From an uncultured Bacteroidota bacterium (GTDB taxonomy: Bacteria; Bacteroidota; Bacteroidia; Chitinophagales; Chitinophagaceae): a DNA stretch of 64,000 nucleotides. Within the stretch, counting starts at the first letter, position 1. Every line of letters begins with the position of its first letter. Under the pieces are notes generated by a model. It was not told the DNA's origin and ran no database searches. It saw nothing but the letters and a program-made list of their open reading frames with translations. Of this stretch, positions 50,240 through 58,979 are shown piece by piece. The stretch covers positions 1-64,000 of the forward strand of contig CAIVEW010000073.1 of the NCBI GenBank assembly GCA_903905065.1, read 5' to 3'. The translations under genes and the position numbers were made by a program.

Positions 50240-52075
50240 TTACTTTACCTGCTGCATTTCTACCAGGCGCTTGTAGATACCGTCTTTGCTCAGCAGTCCG
50301 CTATGTGTGCCGCGCTCCGCTATCCTGCCGCGTTCCAGCACTATTATTTCGTCGGCATGCTGCACGGTAGACAGGCGGTGGGCAATGACGATGCAGGTAC
50401 GGTTCTTCATTAGATTGTTGATGGCGTCTTGTACCAGGCGTTCGCTTTCCGTATCGAGTGAAGAGGTAGCCTCATCAAGAATAAGTATAGGAGGATTTTT
50501 TAGTACAGCTCGCGCAATAGTTACGCGCTGGCGTTCGCCACCGCTGAGCCTTGCGCCGCGATCGCCGGCAACTGTTTGGTATCCATCGGCCTTCTGCCTG
50601 ATGAAATTATCGGCATTGGCAATGCGTGCGGCTTCTTCCACACGCTCCTGCGTGGCGCCACCAGTACCAAGACTGATGTTGTTATAAATAGTGTCGTTAA
50701 AGAGTATCGGGTCCTGGCTCACCACACCCATCAGGCGGCGTAAGTCGTCCAGTTTGCAATCTTTAATGTTAATACCGTCAATGATTATCTCGCCCCCTGA
50801 AACATCATGGAACCGGGGAATAAGATCGACCAATGTAGATTTACCGGCTCCCGAAGCACCCACCAGTGCGACGGTCTTGCCTTTTTCTATTTCCAGGTCT
50901 ATGCCCTCGAGTATTTGTTTTTCTCCGTAGGCAAAGCTCACATTTTGGAATACTATACTTTTTGAAAAAGCAGCGATCGGCCGGGCATCCGGGCGTTCCG
51001 TTATGGTGTTTTCAGCACCAAGCAGATGTTCGATGCGATCGAGTGCCGATGTGCCCTTCTGCACATTGTAAAAAGCCGAAGAAAGATTTTTGAAGGGGGT
51101 AATGATCTGGCTGAAAAGGCCAATGTATGCGATAAACGTGGCTGCGCTGAAACCATTATTCGCAAACACCATTTTACCGCCTATCCATAAGATAATGCTT
51201 ACTACTACTATTCCCATTGTTTCAGACATAGGTGAAGCCAGTTCACGGCGGGCAGCGATGCGGTTTCGCGTTCTGAATAATAGATTGTTCAACTTCATGA
51301 AACGTAGATGCTGGTGGTTCTCCGCATTAAACGCTTTCAGTACCCGCATACCAACCAAAGTCTCGTCTATAACCCCTAGCATGCCGCCCAATTGTTCCTG
51401 CGCCATATTTGATGATTTGCGCAGCGATTTACTGATGCGGCCTATTATTAGGCCGGCAACCGGTAGCCCTACCAACAGTACTAATGTTAGCTGGTAGCTC
51501 ATCACGATCATAGTGCCCAGGAAGATAATGATGGTAAGCGGCTCCCGGATAAAAACCTCAAGGACCGCCATAATAGAGAGCTCCACTTCATTGATATCAT
51601 TGGTCATGCGCGATATCAGGTCCCCTTTTCTTTCCTCTGTGAAAAACCCAATAGGTAATGACAACGTCTTTGTAAAAAGGTCGTCTCTCAGCCTTCTGAG
51701 CACGGCATTGCGCAGCGGGTTGAGCACATATAAAGCAAGATAAAGAAATAGATTTTTAAGTACTGTGAAAATGACCACTATAAAGCATATATAAGCCAAT
51801 GTGGTGAGCTTATCGTGATTCAGCAACAAGCTATTAAAATATTCCTTAGCATGGTCGATCTGCTGAGCAAAGAAGCCGGTAGGTAAACCCTTATTAACAG
51901 GCGCTGATGAGCTTGAGGAACTTATAGGGTTATTAAAGAGTACATTGAGTACCGGGATGATCAGTGTAAACGAGAACAGGCCAAATAAAATGCTCAACAG
52001 GTTAAAAAGAAAGTAGAGCCCTATCTTCCCTTTATAATCAGCGAGGTAATTTAACAGCCTTGATATTTTCTTCAT
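50240..52075 (-). CDS. ABC exporter, MsbA/lipid-type fusion
   Basis: A 611-residue half-transporter with six N-terminal helices (about 1-330) and an ATPase domain (about 360-605). Walker A LVGASGAGKSTLVDLIPRF, Q-loop VVSQDPILFNDT, signature RLSGGERQRVTIARAVL, Walker B ILILDEATSSLD and switch His in VIAHRLSTV are intact. The closest group is MsbA-like lipid and drug exporters. It begins 8 nt after cysS, so the two share an mRNA behind the poly-Cys leader. Export of a cysteine-related compound would fit that context but the sequence does not show it. Confidence 0.92.
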   Translation of the reverse strand: MKKISRLLNYLADYKGKIGLYFLFNLLSILFGLFSFTLIIPVLNVLFNNPISSSSSSAPVNKGLPTGFFAQQIDHAKEYFNSLLLNHDKLTTLAYICFIVVIFTVLKNLFLYLALYVLNPLRNAVLRRLRDDLFTKTLSLPIGFFTEERKGDLISRMTNDINEVELSIMAVLEVFIREPLTIIIFLGTMIVMSYQLTLVLLVGLPVAGLIIGRISKSLRKSSNMAQEQLGGMLGVIDETLVGMRVLKAFNAENHQHLRFMKLNNLLFRTRNRIAARRELASPMSETMGIVVVSIILWIGGKMVFANNGFSAATFIAYIGLFSQIITPFKNLSSAFYNVQKGTSALDRIEHLLGAENTITERPDARPIAAFSKSIVFQNVSFAYGEKQILEGIDLEIEKGKTVALVGASGAGKSTLVDLIPRFHDVSGGEIIIDGINIKDCKLDDLRRLMGVVSQDPILFNDTIYNNISLGTGGATQERVEEAARIANADNFIRQKADGYQTVAGDRGARLSGGERQRVTIARAVLKNPPILILDEATSSLDTESERLVQDAINNLMKNRTCIVIAHRLSTVQHADEIIVLERGRIAERGTHSGLLSKDGIYKRLVEMQQVK

Positions 52076-52083
52076 GATTTTTT

Positions 52084-53577
52084 TTATTCCATTGTGTAAC
52101 TCACGCTTCCATCCTTCTCATCCTTCAGTATAACGCCTGCTGACAGCAGTTTATTTCTTATCTCATCAGATGTCGCGAAATCTTTTCTCTTTTTCGCGTC
52201 TTTCCTGATATCGATGAGTACCGACAAGATACCGTCCAGCTTGTTGCTTTGTTCCGCCTGCAGCGGTTGCAGGCCAAGAATATCCTCAATGTAAACTTTG
52301 AAAGAATCCTTTAACAAGGCAAAAGTCGCGGCTGAAAGCGCACCGGCAGCTACCTGCCCACCCTTCATGCCGTTGATCACCGGTGCCAGCTCAAACATAT
52401 TAGCAATAACCTTTGCGGTATTGAAGTCATCATTCATGAAGTCTGCAAATTCATTGCACCAGTCTGTTACTTGTTTATCCAGTGCCGCATCTTTTGCTTC
52501 CGCATTTCCGGGATGGCTAAGTTTTTGCAACACCTCATAAGCTTCCCATAACCGGCGCAGTGCCCGCTCAGAGCCCTGCAGGGCCTCATTGCCAAAATCA
52601 AGTGTGCTGCGGTAATGCGTCTGCAGGATATAAAAGCGCACCACCATGGGGTGATAAGCTTGCTCCAATAACGGATGGTTGCCGCTGAACAGTTCAGATA
52701 GCTTGATCACGTTGTTATAGCTCTTACCCATCTTCTTGCCGTTGATGGTGATCATATTGTTGTGCATCCAGTAGCGCACCGGCGGGTGGCCGTGAGCTAT
52801 GGTGCTTTGAGCGATCTCGCTCTCGTGGTGCGGAAACTGGAGATCCATACCGCCGCCATGTATATCAAAAGTTTCGCCGAGGTACTTGCTGCTCATCGCA
52901 GAGCACTCTATATGCCAGCCGGGAAAACCTTCGCCCCATGGGCTTATCCATCGCTGTATATGCTCAGGCGGCGCACTCTTCCATAGTGCGAAATCCACCT
53001 TGTTGCGTTTTTCATCCTGTCCATCCAGCTCTCGGGTGGTTTCCAGTTGGTCTTCCAGTATCCTGCCAGATAGTTTTCCATAAGGGTAGTGCTCCGCGTA
53101 TTTTTTTACATCAAAATAAACTGAGCCATTCACTTCATAAGCATAGCCTTTTGCGATGATGGCCTCTATCATGGTGATCTGCTCTATGATGTGGCCTGTG
53201 GCAGTAGGCTCAATGGCGGGTTCATCGCAATTGAACAGGCGCATGGCGTGGTGAAAGAGGGAAGTGTATTTATGCACCATCTCCATCGGCTCCAGCTTTT
53301 CCAGTTTCGCCTTTTCGCCAACTTTATCTATTGCTTCGCGCCCTTCTTCTTCAAAATGGCCGGCGTCAGTAATGTTTCGAACATAGCGCACTTTATATCC
53401 CAGGTGTTTCAGGTAGCGCTGCACTATGTCGAACGTAACATAAGGACGTGCATGCCCCAGGTGCGACTCACCCGAAACTGTTGGACCGCACACATAGAGG
53501 CCGGCATAGCCGGGGGTAATAGATTCAAACTTTTCTTTCTGCCTCGTATATGAGTTATAAAAATGGAGTTCAGACAT
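52084..53577 (-). CDS. cysS: cysteinyl-tRNA synthetase
   Basis: A 497-residue class I synthetase that charges tRNA-Cys. Zinc and substrate ligands are Cys30 (LYVCGPTV), the Cys in WHIECSAMS and His residues in FPHHE. The HIGH motif is HLGH (39-42) and the KMSKS loop is KKMGKSYNN. The family's C-terminal anticodon-binding part is complete. Upstream lies a 26-codon leader with five Cys codons; downstream the ABC exporter follows after 8 nt. Confidence 0.97.
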   Translation of the reverse strand: MSELHFYNSYTRQKEKFESITPGYAGLYVCGPTVSGESHLGHARPYVTFDIVQRYLKHLGYKVRYVRNITDAGHFEEEGREAIDKVGEKAKLEKLEPMEMVHKYTSLFHHAMRLFNCDEPAIEPTATGHIIEQITMIEAIIAKGYAYEVNGSVYFDVKKYAEHYPYGKLSGRILEDQLETTRELDGQDEKRNKVDFALWKSAPPEHIQRWISPWGEGFPGWHIECSAMSSKYLGETFDIHGGGMDLQFPHHESEIAQSTIAHGHPPVRYWMHNNMITINGKKMGKSYNNVIKLSELFSGNHPLLEQAYHPMVVRFYILQTHYRSTLDFGNEALQGSERALRRLWEAYEVLQKLSHPGNAEAKDAALDKQVTDWCNEFADFMNDDFNTAKVIANMFELAPVINGMKGGQVAAGALSAATFALLKDSFKVYIEDILGLQPLQAEQSNKLDGILSVLIDIRKDAKKRKDFATSDEIRNKLLSAGVILKDEKDGSVSYTME

Positions 53578-53585
53578 AAGTATTT

Positions 53586-53618
53586 AAAATTCAAAAGTTA
53601 AAAGTAAAAATTCAAAAA
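53586..53618. repeat. A-rich 12-mer AAAATTCAAAAG, second site
   Basis: AAAATTCAAAAG at 53586 and AAAATTCAAAAA at 53607, the same sequence as the tandem repeat after priA (8733-8758). It fills the space between the poly-Cys leader and cysS. Confidence 0.55.
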
Positions 53619-53655
53619 GAAGTACCAACAAAAAAAGAAGAAACAGGAGCAGGCA

Positions 53656-53736
53656 TTAACGGCAACAACAGCAGCAACGGCTTCCATATCCGGCTGCAAG
53701 TGTGAGGAAATTCGGTGTTATTGCTGTGTTGGTCAT
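53656..53736 (-). CDS. candidate poly-cysteine leader peptide of cysS
   Basis: A 26-codon frame starting MTNTAITPNF and ending Gly-Ser-Arg-Cys-Cys-Cys-Cys-Cys-Arg. The Cys codons are TGC TGC TGT TGT TGC. It begins 15 nt after a perfect TAnnTTTG element and ends 78 nt before cysS, with no gene between. Poly-Cys leaders are known in mycobacteria to sense cysteine supply. Translating five Cys codons would stall when Cys-tRNA is scarce. GCAGC at 53693-53697 can pair with GCTGC at 53671-53675 inside the Cys codons, so stalling could change folding. No intrinsic terminator was found after it, so control would more likely be by translation coupling. Confidence 0.6.
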   Translation of the reverse strand: MTNTAITPNFLTLAAGYGSRCCCCCR

Positions 53737-53751
53737 ATACTATTGTTACAA

Positions 53752-53759
53752 CAAATGTA
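53752..53759 (-). promoter_or_regulatory. -7 promoter element of the leader-cysS operon
   Basis: Minus-strand TACATTTG, exact TAnnTTTG match, 15 nt before the leader ATG. It makes the leader the first frame on the cysS mRNA. Confidence 0.55.
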
Positions 53760-53791
53760 AGGAATTATCCGAAAATGGATAATAATAAACA

Positions 53792-54703
53792 TTACTCTTT
53801 CCCGGCCCGCATCAAGGTATCTTTCTCTTCCGCAGACAATGAGTTGTAGCCTTTCTGGTTTATTTTGTCAAGAATATCGTCTATGCGTTTTTGCGAGATA
53901 CCGTGTTTTGGCTCGTACATTTTGTCGAGAATCTGGCTACGGTTTTTGTTGTGCCTTTTCCAGGCGGCGTTTTCATCAGGTGTTACCAGGCCTTCTATTT
54001 TACCGGTGAGCTGGTACATCCATTCGCCCGGCCTGTAGCCCGCTTTCAATAATTTAACGTAGCCAAAACCCATAAGCCCGCCGCCGATCAGCATGAAGAT
54101 AACGGGAAGGTAAAAACCGGATCCGATGATCATGAGCACGGCGAACACGCCTGCCACAACGAGTATCGGAATGCTGAATGTTTCAGTGAGGTAGAAGCGA
54201 TATTGAGGGGTAAGTGTCACTGCGGCAGCGGCCAACCCAATGAGCCCGGCACGTGGTCCTAACAAGCCTATCGTATGCGGCGTTTTGCCCAGCTCGCCCG
54301 GTAGTACCTGGGAAAGCAGGTAAAATATACCGCCTACGAGCAGGCAATAGAGATATAGCGGTATTACCTGTTTTGATCCTACCAGCATTTGAACAACCGA
54401 GCCAAACCAGTACAGCCAGAACATATTGCTCACCAGTTCCCAGAAGCCGGGCAGGTTATAAAACCAGCCATAGGTAAGTAAGGTCCACCAGTGACTCTTA
54501 ATGCCAGACAATGTGGGCAGCGCGAGATTAGGCAGAAAATACTGCTCATATATCGGCATCCCCTGGTATACCAGCATGATCACTGCCCAGGTAAGTGCCA
54601 GGATGACATACAAGACCGCCGAAAAAATGATCAGTTTTAATACTGCGTTATTTGTCAACCCCGGTATATAAGATAGTGCCGATCTTTTGCGCCCTGTGCT
54701 CAT
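53792..54703 (-). CDS. rhomboid-like pseudoprotease
   Basis: A 303-residue membrane protein with about six helices, related to the rhomboid next door by its ELVSNMFWLYWFGSVVQMLVG block. The active-site GxSG is replaced by GPRAG (LLGPRAGLIGL), so the nucleophilic Ser is missing and the protein should be proteolytically dead. The C-terminal cytoplasmic part (about 225-303) contains ISQKRIDDILDKINQKGYNS and LSAEEKDTLMRAG, a domain common after Bacteroidota rhomboids (DUF6576-like). It starts 14 nt after the active rhomboid, suggesting joint action, for example as a regulatory partner. Confidence 0.82.
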   Translation of the reverse strand: MSTGRKRSALSYIPGLTNNAVLKLIIFSAVLYVILALTWAVIMLVYQGMPIYEQYFLPNLALPTLSGIKSHWWTLLTYGWFYNLPGFWELVSNMFWLYWFGSVVQMLVGSKQVIPLYLYCLLVGGIFYLLSQVLPGELGKTPHTIGLLGPRAGLIGLAAAAVTLTPQYRFYLTETFSIPILVVAGVFAVLMIIGSGFYLPVIFMLIGGGLMGFGYVKLLKAGYRPGEWMYQLTGKIEGLVTPDENAAWKRHNKNRSQILDKMYEPKHGISQKRIDDILDKINQKGYNSLSAEEKDTLMRAGKE

Positions 54704-54717
54704 CTCAATAAAGATAT

Positions 54718-55566
54718 TTAATAAAAATTGTTCCTCACCCTGCTCTTCCAGATCCTTAACAATATGAACGCAAAGAGCGCACCGCCGAGGTGGGCAAAAT
54801 GGGCAATATTATCGCCGGCGGAATTAGCCAGCCCTTCCGTCAACTCAATTAAAATATAACCGCCAACCACCCATTTGGCCTTAATCGGTATCGGGATAAA
54901 GTAAATGTACAATTCGGTATTGGGGAATAAGTATCCAAAAGCGAACAAGAGCCCAAATACAGCGCCGGATGCACCAAGGGTGGCCTCGTTCATGTGTGTT
55001 TTCAAAAGGGCTATGGATTCACTCGCAAATTTTACGGAATCCGGTTGCATTTGCCACTGGTCAAGGAATAAACCTGCACCAGCGCGGCTTATATCAATGG
55101 GGTAGATATTTGCTATTCGAATAAAATCATTAATATTCGGATGCTGCTGGTATTGAATAAGCGCCTGATGGAATGGCGCGAACTCATAAGTGAGCACTCC
55201 AAGGTGACAAAACGCAGCGCCAATACCGCAGACAAAGTAAAAGATAATGAACCGTTGCGGCCCCCAGAAATTTTCCAGTATACGGCCGAACATCCAGAGC
55301 GCGAACATATTGAAAAATATATGGGACACGCTGCCATGCATGAACATATGTGTAACTATCTGCCACCACCGGAATTTAGGAGATTCCCAGTAATGGAGCG
55401 CAAATACGTCTTCAAAAGAAATTCCGTTGCCCTGTAAGTCCTGGCCAAGCATCAGGCCCCTTGACTGGAACAACATCTGTACGAGGAAAACAAGAACATT
55501 AATGATAAGCAGGTTTCTTACCACTATCGGTAATTGCTGAAATCCGCCGGTCCGAAAATTTGACAT
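54718..55566 (-). CDS. rhomboid intramembrane serine protease
   Basis: A 282-residue rhomboid with the catalytic Ser200 in GASGAVFG and His in NIAHFAHLGGA (256/259); THMFMHGSVSHIFFNMFALW is the conserved His/Asn helix. An insertion of about 80 residues (110-190) lies between the early helices and the Ser helix. It cleaves membrane-anchored proteins within the bilayer. It is followed by a catalytically dead paralogue. The TAnnTTTG element ends 4 nt before its ATG. Confidence 0.92.
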   Translation of the reverse strand: MSNFRTGGFQQLPIVVRNLLIINVLVFLVQMLFQSRGLMLGQDLQGNGISFEDVFALHYWESPKFRWWQIVTHMFMHGSVSHIFFNMFALWMFGRILENFWGPQRFIIFYFVCGIGAAFCHLGVLTYEFAPFHQALIQYQQHPNINDFIRIANIYPIDISRAGAGLFLDQWQMQPDSVKFASESIALLKTHMNEATLGASGAVFGLLFAFGYLFPNTELYIYFIPIPIKAKWVVGGYILIELTEGLANSAGDNIAHFAHLGGALFAFILLRIWKSRVRNNFY

Positions 55567-55570
55567 GATG

Positions 55571-55578
55571 CAAAAATA
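55571..55578 (-). promoter_or_regulatory. -7 element of the rhomboid operon, leaderless
   Basis: Minus-strand TATTTTTG (exact TAnnTTTG), then CATC and the rhomboid ATG. The 4-nt spacing predicts a leaderless transcript. Confidence 0.5.
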
Positions 55579-55830
55579 AAGGATTGCCGACGGATAATAA
55601 TGCCAGGTTATTTATATCGCCATTGCAGTTAACTATAAATGAACCTTATTATGTAAAAAATGCTATTTCTATACGAATTAGCAATAAAATGTGGTTAGAG
55701 ATCGTTTAAATTGTGGTGTTTCTTATAAAAACATTAATAAAAAGTGAAAAAAAAGTTACGGAAATTAATAAATACACTAATTTCGACAGTGTAAAAACAT
55801 TTATAACCATTTTATACTAAACAAAAAACG

Positions 55831-57810
55831 ATGAAAAAGATTTTACTCACATTTGCCGCACTTGCTGTGATAGGATATACAGCAAACGCGCAAGGCACAG
55901 CGACCCGTATGTCGTTGATCGAAGAATATACAGGTGAAAACTGCGGCCCATGTGCGGCATATAACCCTGATTTCTGGGCTTTGGTAACGGGATCAACCAA
56001 CCCCTCAAAGTGTATCCAGATCACTTACATGGAGCCAATACCTTCCACTGGGTGGTTTTATCAGCAGAATACCCCGGTAAACGATGCACGCATACAGTAC
56101 TATCAAACTTATTTCAATTCGGCAACAGGAGTTTCCGGTGAGGAGTTTACACCTTCGGATGTACGTGACGGTCTGTATACGGATGCCGGATCAGGAGCAA
56201 TGAATATCAGTTCTTTTACGCAGGCAGATATTGACAGTATGTATGGAGTAAATTCTCCATTTTCAATTACTGTTACCAGCGCATGGGACGCCACCTACTC
56301 CAATGTAAACACTACCGTAACGGTGACTAATGCAACTACTACTACTTATGCCCCAACGGGTGCAAATTTTTACCTTCGTTTAGCATTGGTGCAAACGTTA
56401 GATTTTGCAACTCCTCCCGGCAACAATGGAGAAAGCCATTTCCACAATGTGGTTCGCCAGATGTACCCAAATGCTACCGGCACAGCAATGGCTGCATCAT
56501 GGGCGCCAGGAGCCACGCAAACTTATACTTTTACTTGTGCGGTACCATCATATGTTGATAAAGCACAATCCCCATTTATGGTAGCTTGGGTTCAGAATGA
56601 TAATGACCTTACCGTTCAGCAAGCTGCACAAAGCGCTACATTACCTGCACCCGCTGATGATGCGCGCCTCTGGACTACTTCAGGTCCTTCTGGCCTTGTT
56701 TGCGCAACTGGTACTTACTCTGTAACTCACAGCACTTTACTTGTTAACAATGGCAGCAACACGCTTACATCTGCGATAATTTACTATTCTGCTGATGGCG
56801 GTGCACTGTCTTCATATGCATGGTCTGGTTCACTCACTGCTTCCAGTTCAATATCAGTTACGATGCCGGCTATACCAGTTACTGTTGGTGCGGATGTATA
56901 CCATACCATTTATGACTCAGTAGCTATGCCTAATGGTTCACCAAGCCTTAACCCTGCTGTCGCAGTGGCCGGTGGCAGTTTCTTTGTAGAAAATTCTGCG
57001 GGGCAGACACTTCCTTACGGCACAAGCTTCGAAGCTAACGATACTAACTATTTCGCTACCGATCTTTCTGCTGATGGCAATGGATGGGGTGTTTACTATA
57101 GCGGATCATCCACATCACTTGGTCATTCAGGTACGTATGCTGCAGGTGATCTCCTAGGCTACAACAATGCTGGTGAGCAAAACATCCTGATTATGCCTGA
57201 AGTAAACATCACTACTCCTGCTACGACCAATCTTACTTTTTATGAAGCTTATTCTGAGTTGGCCGCAGGTTCTACCACGAAACTGGAAGTTGTGTACTCT
57301 ACGGATTGCGGAACTACGTGGACTTCCGTGTGGAATATGTCTGGCAGCTCAATGGCTACTTTGCCTGCAAACTCCAGCACTATTGAAGTTCCCACAAGCT
57401 CATCACAATACGCTCTGCGCACTGCAAGTCTTAGTGCAATTCCTGCAGGTGTAGTTATGCTTGGTTTCCGTTACACAATGGGTAATGGTAACACGATCTG
57501 GATCGATGACGCTAAGGTAGCTGTATCAACCGGCGTTGCTAATGTTGCTGCAAACGTCGAAACAAAACTTTATCCTAATCCGGCCAAAGACGAAGCCACT
57601 CTTTCTTTTAACCTGAATAATGCGTCAGACGTAACCATACAGATCGTTGATGGTTTGGGACGTGTTGTTAGTGTAGTAGCTAATGAGAAAATGGATGCTG
57701 GTGCACATTCGTTGACTATCAATACTGCTGCTTTGGCTAGCGGTGTTTACAATGTTACGATGCATACAGAAGAAGGTACTTCTAACGAGCGCCTTACAGT
57801 GATAAAATAA
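55831..57810 (+). CDS. Omp28-like secreted protein with T9SS sorting domain
   Basis: A 659-residue secreted protein. Signal peptide 1-20 (GYTANA). Residues 25-60 are thioredoxin-like in the Omp28 manner: MSLIEEYTGENCGPCAAYNP with Cys38-Gly-Pro-Cys41. Long Thr/Ser-rich beta regions follow, including a domain near 390-570 resembling carbohydrate-binding or MAM-like folds (YGTSFEANDTNYFATDL ... GNTIWIDDAKVAV). The last 75 residues (ETKLYPNPAKDEATLSF to ERLTVIK) are a T9SS type A sorting domain. So it is a cell-surface or released protein with a redox-type head; its target is unknown. Confidence 0.88.
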   Translation: MKKILLTFAALAVIGYTANAQGTATRMSLIEEYTGENCGPCAAYNPDFWALVTGSTNPSKCIQITYMEPIPSTGWFYQQNTPVNDARIQYYQTYFNSATGVSGEEFTPSDVRDGLYTDAGSGAMNISSFTQADIDSMYGVNSPFSITVTSAWDATYSNVNTTVTVTNATTTTYAPTGANFYLRLALVQTLDFATPPGNNGESHFHNVVRQMYPNATGTAMAASWAPGATQTYTFTCAVPSYVDKAQSPFMVAWVQNDNDLTVQQAAQSATLPAPADDARLWTTSGPSGLVCATGTYSVTHSTLLVNNGSNTLTSAIIYYSADGGALSSYAWSGSLTASSSISVTMPAIPVTVGADVYHTIYDSVAMPNGSPSLNPAVAVAGGSFFVENSAGQTLPYGTSFEANDTNYFATDLSADGNGWGVYYSGSSTSLGHSGTYAAGDLLGYNNAGEQNILIMPEVNITTPATTNLTFYEAYSELAAGSTTKLEVVYSTDCGTTWTSVWNMSGSSMATLPANSSTIEVPTSSSQYALRTASLSAIPAGVVMLGFRYTMGNGNTIWIDDAKVAVSTGVANVAANVETKLYPNPAKDEATLSFNLNNASDVTIQIVDGLGRVVSVVANEKMDAGAHSLTINTAALASGVYNVTMHTEEGTSNERLTVIK

Positions 57811-57841
57811 GCGTTATTAATCATTATTAATTAGTACGGTG

Positions 57842-57875
57842 CAGGGCTATCCATTTCGGATAGCCCTGTTCTATT
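57842..57875 (+). terminator. intrinsic terminator of the Omp28-like gene
   Basis: CAGGGCTATCC (57842-57852) and GGATAGCCCTG (57858-57868) form an 11-bp perfect stem with the loop ATTTC, then TTCTATT. It lies 32 nt after the stop. The remainder of the gap to 58169 holds a second, imperfect hairpin (57905-57927) and no gene. Confidence 0.75.
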
Positions 57876-58141
57876 ATAACAGCGTAACTTGGCAAAATAC
57901 TCCTGGCAGAGGCCAGGTGCCTCTGTCATTTAGCTTGCACAGTGAGTTGCATGTATAGATACAACTAATTGATTGGCACGGCGCACGTTACTGATAATTA
58001 AATACTTATTCATAGTCCCCGAGCAATCAGAAAAAAATTACTTTTAAATGTATATTGGCTGCCGTTTCTTGAAGCTGGCCTTTATTATTAATAAAAATAA
58101 ATATTTGTAATCATTTTTTTTGCTGAAATGTAAATTATTAT

Positions 58142-58152
58142 TTAACTTGCAC
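58142..58152 (+). promoter_or_regulatory. candidate variant -7 element TTAACTTGCAC
   Basis: The 11-mer TTAACTTGCAC is identical to that before priA (6274-6284). It ends 17 nt before the ATG at 58170. Confidence 0.3.
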
Positions 58153-58169
58153 ATACGAAATTTAATGTG

Positions 58170-58931
58170 ATGAAGAAACTAGTTACACTTATAGCGGGAT
58201 TTTTACTTTTATACGCCACAGGGGTATACGCACAAGCCTCATCGGGAGGATCGTTCACTATACAGCACGACACAGTTAACGCTAGTCCGTCGGTGGCTGT
58301 AAGCACAACGGTACTTGACGCAATTAGCGCTGTAGGCACCGGTACAACCACGGTAACTATTGACTGGAAAGTTATAGCATCTGATTTTCCGTCCGATTGG
58401 GTGCCTGTTTATAGCATTTGTGACAACAGTTTATGCACCCCTGGTTCCGGCTTATGGACGCCATCTGGCGGCACGCTTTCTACAAAAACTTCTAATCCCT
58501 ATGGTGTTGCCGTTGGTCTTACTCCAGGTGGCGATTTTCATATGGTAGTTGATTTTACAAACACAACCAGCACCGGTTGCCATTACATGACAGTGCGGCT
58601 GAACAATCACAGTGTGCTAACTGATACTGCCACTGAAACTTATGTCGTGTGTAATAGTACAACAGGCGTTCCAACTGTTTCTAAAGCTGACGACATTCTT
58701 TTGTATCCAAATCCGGCACATGATGAAGTGAACATTGTTTATGATGCAAATGCAGACATAAAGAACATCGCGGTTTACAGCATCATAGGCAAGGTGGTTG
58801 CAGTTTACAAAGTGACCAATAACAGTAGCGCAAATTTGAATCTGGAAAATATTCCTTCCGGAATTTATTTTGCACGCCTTATGAATTCACAAGGCAACGT
58901 GGTTGGCACAAGGAAGTTTACTAAACAATAG
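58170..58931 (+). CDS. secreted T9SS cargo protein of unknown function
   Basis: A 253-residue secreted protein from ATG 58170 (an in-frame GTG just before adds one residue only). Signal peptide ends at GVYAQ. A beta-rich domain with four Cys (SICDNSLCTPGSGLW, TTSTGCHYMTVRL and YVVCNST) is followed by a T9SS type A sorting domain of about 75 residues (DDILLYPNPAHDEVNIVY to VVGTRKFTKQ). The Cys residues may form disulfides outside the cell. The globular part was not recognised. Confidence 0.82.
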   Translation: MKKLVTLIAGFLLLYATGVYAQASSGGSFTIQHDTVNASPSVAVSTTVLDAISAVGTGTTTVTIDWKVIASDFPSDWVPVYSICDNSLCTPGSGLWTPSGGTLSTKTSNPYGVAVGLTPGGDFHMVVDFTNTTSTGCHYMTVRLNNHSVLTDTATETYVVCNSTTGVPTVSKADDILLYPNPAHDEVNIVYDANADIKNIAVYSIIGKVVAVYKVTNNSSANLNLENIPSGIYFARLMNSQGNVVGTRKFTKQ

Positions 58932-58953
58932 TAACGGGACTATACAAAATATT

Positions 58954-58979
58954 AATGGGGCTATATAGCCCCATTTTTT
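58954..58979. terminator. bidirectional intrinsic terminator
   Basis: A perfect 22-bp palindrome (58954-58975, centred on TATA, arms AATGGGGC/GCCCCATT) followed by Ts on the plus strand. It sits between the T9SS gene and a convergent minus-strand gene and could stop transcription from both. Confidence 0.75.

Noticed and set aside
53578-53655. Classical terminator-type attenuator after the poly-Cys leader
   Set aside because: A T-rich tract exists but no stable hairpin precedes it, so a transcription attenuator is not supported; translation coupling is left open.
57902-57927. Regulatory switch with two mutually exclusive hairpins after the Omp28-like gene
   Set aside because: CCTGGC/GCCAGG and GGCAGAGGC/GCCTCTGTC overlap, but they are far from both genes and have no terminator; chance pairing in repeats is likely.
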